Assembly: GCA_949128115.1 (NCBI GenBank)
Contig: OX421964.1
Location: 37,254,177 to 37,318,176, forward strand
Direction of reading: 5' to 3'
Source: Anaspis maculata
Taxonomy: Eukaryota; Arthropoda; Insecta; Coleoptera; Scraptiidae
DNA: 64,000 nt
Part shown: positions 48,521 through 57,400 of the stretch, piece by piece
Numbering within the stretch: the first letter of the stretch is position 1
Layout of the letters: every line of letters starts with the position of its first letter
Notes under the pieces: generated by a model
Told to the model about the DNA's origin: nothing
Databases searched by the model: none
Seen by the model: the letters and a program-made list of their open reading frames with translations, nothing else
Translations under genes and position numbers: made by a program

Positions 48521-48665
48521 TGTGGCGACTCTCATATGGGCATGTGGCGGAGGAGCTGTTGTCTCCCCGATAGCTTAGTGGTCAGAGTGTCCATCCGGCA
48601 AATGGAAGACCCGGGTTCGAGTCCCGGTCAGGACAGACACTTTTTCTCCGTCACATCGCGCCATA
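48521..48665 (+). repeat. Right LTR of the TRIM-like element
   Basis: Same ends as the left copy. Its B box GGTTCGAGTCC is a perfect match to the Pol III consensus. Confidence 0.82.
48564..48637 (+). ncRNA. tRNA-like cloverleaf in the right LTR
   Basis: Same fold as the left copy, but with an intact T loop TTCGAGT and a consensus B box. The acceptor stem has mismatches, and outer GTCT/AGAC pairing extends it. TTTTT at 48641-48645 follows. The C33 position and the broken acceptor argue against decoding function. Confidence 0.7.
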
Positions 48666-48790
48666 ACTTTCTACATATCTCTTCTATTAAAAATATATTC
48701 AAAGTGTTGATACAGGTTTCCTAAATTGAGTGTCTCTTTCTGGCCCGTGACGTCACGTTCGATTGCGCAGTAAATCATCGCAGTCCTAGT

Positions 48791-49219
48791 GTGCCAACAT
48801 TGCCCCGATTCCATAAGCCGAACGTGTGTTTTGATGGTGTTATGGAAAATAAATGTTGTGTGCCAGTTGTGCCACTATACAAGTCCACAAGTTATACAGC
48901 GAATCTGTCCCTACATCGGTTCGCTACAGATCCGAGGGTCAGGAAAGCCTGGATCCATAAAATACGACGTGACACTCGAAGAACCAAAAAGAACCCCAAG
49001 CCCTTCAGCGTTATTATGGTAGGGAGCTTCCTGCTTAGTTCATTAGTTATTATTAATTCAAGGGTACACTTGGCCACATTTTTGCATCAAACATTTCAAA
49101 TTTATAGCGATGGCCATAATACACGTATAAAAAATATTAAAACTGGGACCTCGGACACGCACTTACCTGTACTTTCTGCGCACGTCCATATATCGTTGAT
49201 ATATCCATTACAAAAATAG
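48791..49219 (+). pseudogene. THAP-domain-like remnant inside the TIR element
   Basis: From the ATG at 48842 the frame reads MENKCCVPVVPLYKSTSYTA, then SLHRFATDPRVRKAWIHKIR. This resembles the C2CH THAP DNA-binding domain seen in P-type and other transposases and in host proteins. The second Cys of the first pair is Val, and the distal Cys/His pair is not found in frame (FSVIM where CSxHF would be expected). It is probably a decayed piece of a transposase, or of a captured THAP gene. Confidence 0.5.
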
Positions 49220-49763
49220 TTGTATACGTGCATCAAATGCCTCTCTGGCAAATTCTTCTCTGCGAAATATTCATTTGCAATATTCATTGAGAAGTTCGTT
49301 ATATTTTTTAGTGACTTTCCCAGCATGGTTGACTTCAAAATTCAAAAAATAAAACGCACTTTTAACACGGCGCAGCAATGTAAATAAAAATGGCGCGATC
49401 ACTCATGGCACACTTTGCGCAGAACGTGCCGAAAACAGTTGCGCGGAATCGCGGATTCTCCATCTCTCTTTTGAGGAAACTTATATTGCGAAATTCTCAT
49501 TACCATTACAAGAAAAGTACTGGAAGCAAAATAGAAATAATACGTGTCATACATTCTCAGTAGGTTAGAGAACAACGCAGTATACTTTTTTTACGGTCGA
49601 TCGGTTACACCCTGTATAGGTAACTATTTATCGTCCACACTTGTAAGAACATAACATATGCGGCATATGCCACATGTAAACGATAGAACCACAAAGAAAT
49701 GACGAGATGATGATTGTCGCTGGCGCTAAAAGGCCAAGTGTGGACGGCCGTACAACATGTTGT

Positions 49764-49988
49764 ATAATGGCGGCTTTACAGAACTTCGTATGTCGCCGGT
49801 GACTGTACCCCATTCCACTGTAGTTGTAGCTATTCTGTGGTTGTAGTTGAATAATTTGAACGACACGACGACAGACACTCGTGTCGCGGGAATGATATGG
49901 AGGGAGGTAGGGGAGTACAGGCAGATCAAATCCTATTGGCCAGCGACACTGTCGCCGGCGACATACGAAGTTCTGTAAAGCCGCCATA
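49764..49988. mobile_element. Foldback MITE, about 225 bp
   Basis: AATGGCGGCTTTACAGAACT at the left reappears inverted at the right (AGTTCTGTAAAGCCGCCAT). The arms extend through CGTATGTCGCCGG. Confidence 0.7.
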
Positions 49989-50175
49989 ACACATATTATG
50001 TAACATCCCTCGATAAGTACCGCCATCTGTACCGCCACCTTACGGATAACATCTAATATGTTACAAAAGCAATAATAATGTTTTGCTGGAAGCCGCGTCC
50101 GGACTTAATAACACGTTATATATAACTTTGTGATATAACAGTGTTATTATGATAATAAGTGTGGACCCGGCTTAA

Positions 50176-51277
50176 GGCAAGCGCACCGCACCAGTCCTTG
50201 ACCTATCTCCTTTCAATTTCAAAATATTAAGAATTTTCAGAGAAACCTGACGTTTATTCTGTAATATGTAATATTCTCTTCAATATTTGAGTTGCCTTCA
50301 TCAAAAGTCTTAAACCATGATCATTTTTGCTATAGCTTGAAAAACTGGCCTGAAGTTATTGGGTCGTATACTTATTGGTGGAGTGGAATATATTTATTCA
50401 ATTAATAATTATTGTTAAACTATACAACAGACACCGTATAGAAGAAATATGGTCTCAACCCTAGGCAGAACCCGCGACCTGGTGAATCCCGGGGGTCTTC
50501 CACGTTCCACGAGCTTTCGTGTTATTTGGGTTATTAGGTAGGTTATCTAGGGAGGTTACTAGAGACATCTTATGCGGTCCGAAGCCCTACCAAAGCTTAG
50601 GTACACAGGAGTATAAATGTAATAATTATATAGGTGTGCGTAGTTTTTTTGAATGGGAACAAGGCAATCAGTTGGGATCGCGCTTATGCTCGTACCAACG
50701 GAACGATCCATAGAATATTCTGACTGGCTCAGCGAGAAGTCCACGTTTACTGATGGGGTGCAGATCAATGGTTGATAACCGTCGTTGAGCTCTTCTCTAC
50801 TGAAATAAGCTAGAACTTTGGTTCAAATTGGTGTTTAAAGTGAAAATTGAATCATAGTTTTCACCATTCATCAAGTGCTCAGTCAGAATAATAATACTAA
50901 TAATCATACAATTAATTACCTATGATTGTGCGAGTATAATAGTTAGTTGATCGTACGCATCTCTCAAGGTCTTGTGCAATTATAATTAGTTTTCATTGAA
51001 TCCTAGGAATATTTATATTTTTTCTTCTTCGCCATTATTTACAGTTCCTGATGAAAATCAACTATACTTTCTGTCACGTTTTGTATGATTTCTGTGTTGT
51101 AACCGACTAGAGATACCTACCATAACATAATATTATATTTATAGATGATGTGTGGTGGCTAAAAAAATAGCGAACAAACTAACGTGAATTGAACTTAATT
51201 CACGTTATTCGGGAGATGTGTGCCAATTAGCGAAGGTTCTTCGTCAAATATTCCAACAATTTCAACAAAAACACACA
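50176..51277. other. Upstream region of the neprilysin-like gene
   Basis: AT-rich. It presumably holds the promoter and 5' UTR. No firm TATA box or other gene. Confidence 0.4.
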
Positions 51278-51478
51278 ATGGATCGCTACAGAAGCTCAAA
51301 AAAGTGAGTAGAACAGAGCTTTTTGAAAATTGAAACATTAAACCTGGTTGCAGGAACCCCTTAGCCAGATGGAAAAGAATATCTAAATCTAACAAGTTAA
51401 TTTTTTTAATTGCTTTAATTGGACTGGTCGCACTTGCTTCTATAATCGCTCTAATTGTAGTGACTACCAAAAGTAACG
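51278..51478 (+). CDS. Nep-like exons 1-2 (cytoplasmic tail and signal anchor)
   Basis: Exon 1 (51278-51303, MDRYRSSK) is joined over a 50-nt intron to exon 2 (51354-51478). Exon 2 encodes NPLARWKRISKSN followed by the membrane helix. The split Lys codon is AA|G. The start is the only usable upstream ATG in frame. Confidence 0.82.
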
Positions 51479-54400
51479 GTAAGCCCATTTCTCAACTAGT
51501 ATAATGTCAAATTTTGAGATTTTTTCAATAATGATAATAACAAATGATTTTTCTTGGCAGTTTCAGGAAACGATGGAATATGTTTGACCCCCGTTTGTGT
51601 GGAAACTGCTACAAATGTCTTGAGAAACATCAATTTAACGGCAGACCCTTGTGAAGACTTTTACGAATTTGCTTGCGGCAACTTCCCAACCTACAACATC
51701 ATTCCAGAAGACAAAGCTTCCGTTACAACCCTCAACGAAATAATGTAGGTAATAGAGATAAGATTAGATACAAGGACCTTTCTATGTAAAGGGTGTTTTT
51801 TTTGCGTGATGCAACTTCTGATCGAAATAGCTCTGACAACAACTGTCATGTGTTGAATGCTCATATTCTTGTCTTGTTCAGTAAAGTTCGGCAATTATTC
51901 ATTATACCAAGATTAACGCCAATTCTATACGGCAATTTCCGTAATTTTTATGAAATTTTTGCTTGAATTACCAATTGCCTCGCCAATTGCCGGCCGCCAA
52001 GATTCTGTATTTTAACTCCCTTATACTTTTTCCTTTGGGGGTCGTATGTGAAGCGTCTGGCTTCCCTAAATGAGTCCCAAACTATCCATTGTCTTAGAGA
52101 CAACATCGTTTGCTCAATTAGTTAAAGCCCGATCCTTGCCAAAAAATTACACGAAATTGGAATTTAAAATAATTGTTTCGAGCTGTCGTGCAATTGTGCA
52201 TGGTGTATTATTGAAATGCCAAGACTTAGTGGATAGTTAGACGGAAAAATTACAGCAAAATATTTTCAAGCACCAACACTATCGCTGTTGAAAGTTCTAT
52301 CACACAAAAAAAACCACCTTTACATAGAAGAAAACAAGCATAAAAAGCGAGATAAAAAGTAACATTATTCGCATAAGTGTAAATGTACGATGTACGAGAA
52401 AAATCTGGAGTACCTAGCCGAAATCACATAATAGTATTTTATGTAACAAGTACGCAAAATGAATCTTTCCGTTGAGGCATTTTGCGTACGTACGTGTTGC
52501 ATACAACATTTTTTGGTATAAGCTCTCCAAACCATGTTTAACTCCTCCAAGCTGTTGTATTAGCTGTTGTAGTTCAAGCAGGAATTTACATGAGTTTTAT
52601 TGATAATTACGCTGACTGAATTGTTCTATTTTACTATGACAACTAGTTTTCAAATGGGAAAATGATGACGTTCCAATAGATATTTCGGAAAAAGCAAAGA
52701 AAATTGTCTTCGATTTGCTTCCAGCTAAGTCTCGCACACAATATGAGCGAGAATATGATTTATTCATCGAATAAAAAAAAATAGTGCGACAGTTGTGAAT
52801 GAAGATGTGATGTTGGTACAAACAATTAATTCAGTCCTCTAAAGTGTTGCCTAGCTACCTTTGGAGGACTCAGTCCGCTAAAGACGTATTTTGCGGACTC
52901 AAAACAATTCGCAAAATAACCGTTTTGGAGAGAGTATACAAAAAAAATCATCTAACATGATGCATTATAAAGACTAAAATCAACAGTAATATCACAAGTG
53001 CTTAGATTTTCACAATAATTTTAGCCAAGCGGTCGCGAGTGCTGGTTGTAACGATGAATGCCCGACTCCGTAGGGGATACAAGTTGACGAAGTGGACAAT
53101 TTCAGCCCTTACTTGATAATGTGAAATGTATCACTGTCTTAGGTAGTCGTAGGAAACATTTTGTCTGTTCATAATCTGTTATACTTTTTTTTGCGTTTTA
53201 GAGAGTCATTAAACATCCAACTCAAGACTCTATATGACGCACCGATTGAGGAAAACGAAGCAAGAGCGTTCATTATGATCAAATCGTTATATCATGCTTG
53301 TATGAACACGAGAGCGATTGAAGCTGAATCGCTGAGGAGCCTCAAAAGGATACTTCGAGCAACCGGAGGATGGCCTGTGGTGCAAGGAACTAGATGGGTT
53401 GAAAACTCGTTTGACTGGCGATCTGCAGCTTACAAATTCAACGACTTTGGTCTAAGCAGCGATGCGTTTTTTTCCTTTAGTATCAGAGCAGATCCGTTGA
53501 ATTCTACGAGGAATTTGATTTGGGTAAATCGATTCAGTTTCAAACAACGAATAATATCAAATAATAGGAGTTTTAGTTAGGCCAACTGGACCTTATGCTT
53601 CCGGAAGAAGAATTGAAGAAAGGTCTCAACGAACAACTCGTCAGAGATTATTACAGTTTGATGGTCAAAGTTGCTGTAGCTTTCGGAGCTGAAGAGACGA
53701 GGGCTTCCCGAGAAATGAGAGAAGTGATGGAGCTGATTATTGCGATTGCTGAAGTTGGCTATTGTAAAAAAATTCGATGTCCAAATATAAAATATAATTT
53801 GTAGATCACTGTACCGCAAGAAGAGTTACGGAATACTTCGAAGACGACCAATCCAATGACTATCGAGAAGTTAAGTCAAAACTTTTATTACTTAGATTGG
53901 CTAAACTACATTAACAGAATGATCCATCCAGTCAAACCTAGAACAAAAGAAGACAATGTTATCGTTACTGTTCCGGAGTACTTCCAAAATCTTCGAAAAA
54001 TTCTGGGCGTTTACCCTAAAAGGTACTTACTTATACTCCAACAAACTTTCAATATATTCGCCTGCCAACAAAAGAATCCGTCCATGAATTCTTACAGCTT
54101 AGATCGATAAGATCGTTGTTTACAATTATTAGTTATCATACCCTAGCAAAAACCCAGTTGAAAAAAATTCATCCATTCTTTAATTGAAGAGTATGTCAAG
54201 TTTGAAATAATATTTACGCGAGAAAAACAGTTATTATTTTTGGTGACATCATTCTGCTTCTGAATATCTTTTGTTCGCAAGGTTCACTCTCTTGCAAGTA
54301 TCCATCTTAAATTCTTGATTTATCACAAATTCAGATTTTAATGCAGCAACTTGGCCGAAACCTCACATCTGTTTTTGGGGTAGATATAAAATTCCCATTG

Positions 54401-57400
54401 CGGAATGATGACTGAAGAGAGAGGGCTCTGGGTCTAGGTGTTTGGAATACGTATCACTAATCTAGTAATTTTTATTTCTCAATGTTAAAAAATATGTGGA
54501 TTTGCGGGAAACCACTCAGTTCATGTTGGTATTTGGCTAGATAGGTACGCTACCTATTGCGGCAAAAAAGAAATCCTGCAAGGACCCTCTAATACGTTCA
54601 CTTAGTGTGACGTACGTTGGTGTAGGATGTAGGTTGGGACGCCGTTGCCATGGCTACATGGATACAAACCCGAAATGACAGTTGACGTAGTCGACCACAC
54701 TTTTAAACTGCACTTGATCCTCATCCTTGCACGGTGTTTTGCTGAGGAAAGGGTAATTTATACGTAGAACGGGTTTTTACACATTTTGTTGTTTGCGGGC
54801 CCGCAACGCCGTTTATTGTTGACGATTTTTGACGCAAGTAATGTTGACGTCCAGGGCCGGCAACTTTGGATTTCAACGTGTGGTGCTGACTGTTGAATAT
54901 TTCAGAAAAAGAACTGAGGGGGGGGGGAGGTATCAGCGACACAGGCGATTTTTCTTTGAAGTTTTATTAAAACTTAAAAATTATTCAGGCACACGTCATA
55001 TTTAAATAAAATATACTATACAAGCTGTCCCAAAATAAAGTAGCCAAACGCCTATGGGAGATAGCCCGGAAAAAATTGGAGGCCCCTACATATTTTTTTC
55101 GGCATTCGAACTTTTTTATTCCAATTTTTATTTGTTTTACTACTGGTTGGATTGAGGTAAAATTATGCCAATAGGTAGGGAATCATTCAAAACAAGTCTG
55201 GCAAATTTCAGGCGAACACTTCGACCTGTTTATGAATTATTAATGAAAAACCAATGAAAAAGTCAAATTTTGAAGAGTTGTATCTCGGTTGATATTAAGC
55301 TTTAGCAAAAAAATAATGTAGAGATCTTCTAGTGTCTTCTGGACTCCCATAGATCGTTGGGTACTTCATTCTGGGACACCTGTATGATATAGGGGTAATA
55401 ATACATAAATAAAACTTTCAAAATAAAACAAAAATTCTCGAAATTGGTAAATTGGAGTGCTATGGCGCTAATTTCAATTTTTGCATTTTCAACATGTGGT
55501 GCTCAGCACCACCTCTTCGGGTTACGTGTGGTGCTCGAGCACGTCAGCACCACTATTGTTGCCGGCCCTGTTGACGTCAACTACCACTTCGGGGTGGCCT
55601 CCATGGTTGCCATGGCAACGACGCCCTGACCTACTCCAACCTACGTCATCACTAACTGAGCGTATTATAGCTACTTAAGAAAATGACGAACAAATTTTCA
55701 GAACAATTTCAAATTACATGCACATGAACGCAATATTCGGTGTTTCCGAGTTTTTGAATGATGATATCAAAAACTTATTCCAAGATTTTGCGAAGAGCAC
55801 AATTGGACAGTCGGAACGAGAGCCAAGATGGAAGGAATGCGTCGAATTAATTGCGCGGTAAGTGCATTGGGAGCCAAAAAACTTCACGAGAAAAGCTAAA
55901 AATGGCTGAAGGCCAAGAAGCTAGAGTCTTTTTCATCACAGACGAGATCACAGAATATGAGAAGCAATAATAGTACAGGAAAAATAGTAAAAAAATCGGC
56001 AAAACCTCGGAATAAATATGGACGTCATGAAAATTTGATATTCTGTTCAGAATTGAGTGCTCTACAACATATCCAAAATCGCCAAAAATCGCACCTGGGG
56101 GTTTTGAGTTATTGGAGGGGGGGTAAAAAATTGCAGGTAAAAATGGAGGGGATGGAACCCGTCAATCCATTGGATGCGAATACATTATAGTTCGACGTAT
56201 CATATTCCTTTAATACCATTTTGGCGCGAAAAGTGTCCATCATTGTTGAAGGGGAGTAGGGGGGGGGGGCGAAGCTCTGCTAGGTGGTCCATTTTGTTTT
56301 TCTGCCCATGTAGAACCGATCACGACAAGTTTGGTATCTTTTCCGACTAAATTCAATCTCCTGAACTTGTATCCGATGTGTAAATTTGAATGAAAACAAG
56401 TTTGAACAAGTTAACTTGAGAAAACTTGTTTTTTCTTTGACAATTTTGACGATTTTTTTTTACTGTTGGAGGTGTTCATTTTAAAAAAAATTTCAGGGAC
56501 CATTAAATTGAAGTGTATTCTCCACAAAAATCCTCCACTGGATGTATAATTTTGTTCCTCGAGTTCAAAAAATCGATTTGAACTTGAGCCGGCACGGCGC
56601 GTCGTTTACTACTGACCAGAACACTACAGCATGCACCTTTAAATGAAAACACCTCAAACTATTGAAGAAATAACAACTCATCTTTGAAAATTGGAGGATT
56701 TGTGCAGAACTAAATTCCCTATAACATGAACAAAATCGCCATGAATCGCAATGCAGGATTTTGAGTTATTCGAGGAGGAGGATAACACTTTGACAGGATT
56801 AATACTCTATAGACTGTTACCTCTCCACCTAAATAACTTAAAACCCTGCAGTGCGATTCATGGCGATTTTGTTCATGTTATAGGAAATCCGATTCTCCAC
56901 AGATCCTTCAATTTTCAAAGATGAGTTGTTATTTCTTCAATAGTTTGAGGTGTTTCTATTTAAAGGTGCATGCTGTAGTGTTCTGGTCAGTAGTAGATGA
57001 CGCGCCGCGCCGGCTCAAGTTCAAATCGATTTTATAAACTCGAGAAACAAAATTATACATCGAGTGGATGATTTTTGTGGAGAATACACTTTAATTTGAT
57101 GGTCCCTGAAAATTTCCTAAAAATGAACGCCTCCAACAGTAAAATAAAAACTCGTCAAAATTGTCAAAGAAAAAACAAGTTTTCTCAAGTTAACTTGTTC
57201 AAACTTGTTTTCATCCGAATTTACACATCGAATATGAGTTCAGGAGATTAAATTTAGTCGGAAAAGATACCAAACTTGTCTTGATCGGTTCTACATGAGC
57301 AGAAAAACCAAATGGACCACCTAGCAGAGCTTCGCCCCCCCACTACTCCCCTTCAACAATGATGAACACTTTTTGTGCCAAAATAGTATCAATGGGATAT

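Larger units (their letters stand above)
48150..48665 (+). mobile_element. TRIM-like miniature LTR retrotransposon with tRNA-like units in its LTRs
   Basis: The left LTR is 48150-48294 and the right LTR 48521-48665, 145 bp each with five differences. The direct repeat ACTT flanks the pair (48146-48149 and 48666-48669). Two bases after the left LTR is a primer-binding-like TGGTGACCCCGAAC (48297-48310). A purine tract GGAGGGGGAG (48508-48517) sits just before the right LTR. The 226-bp interior has no credible ORF, so the element must be mobilised in trans. Each LTR contains a tRNA-like Pol III unit. It lies inside the larger TIR element at 47692-49616. Confidence 0.82.
47692..49616. mobile_element. 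TIR element with TA target duplication, host of the TRIM-like insertion
   Basis: The ends are inverted repeats with at least 37 bp perfect: TACAGGGTGTAACCGATCGA..., 47692 onward, against the complement ending at 49616. TA flanks each end. The 1.9-kb body contains the TRIM-like element and a THAP-like remnant. Confidence 0.75.
47631..50175. mobile_element. Outer TIR element enclosing the nest
   Basis: GCCGGGTCCACAC near 47631 is repeated inverted as GTGTGGACCCGGC near 50175. Both are followed inward by ATAATA/TTATTA-rich sequence. It contains the 47692-49616 element and a foldback MITE at 49764-49988. No coding potential was recognised. Confidence 0.6.
54592..55667. mobile_element. TIR element in Nep-like intron 6, host of two nested elements
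   Basis: The ends are related inverted repeats of about 70 bp with scattered mismatches, including TAGGTTGGGACGCCGTTGCC at the left. It encloses the hAT-like 54852-55570. Confidence 0.65.

Noticed and set aside
48564..48637. Functional tRNA-Ala(GGC)
   Set aside because: C at position 33, mismatched acceptor stem and location in an LTR argue against a decoding tRNA.
48536..48724. Plus-strand frame across the right LTR
   Set aside because: It is a translation of the tRNA-like region, not a protein.
49102..49338. Minus-strand frame within the TIR element
   Set aside because: No domain that I can recognise; may be part of a decayed element but cannot be supported.
53581..53804. Alternative acceptor tagttag at the start of Nep-like exon 5
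   Set aside because: It breaks the reading frame; the acceptor 4 nt upstream keeps it.
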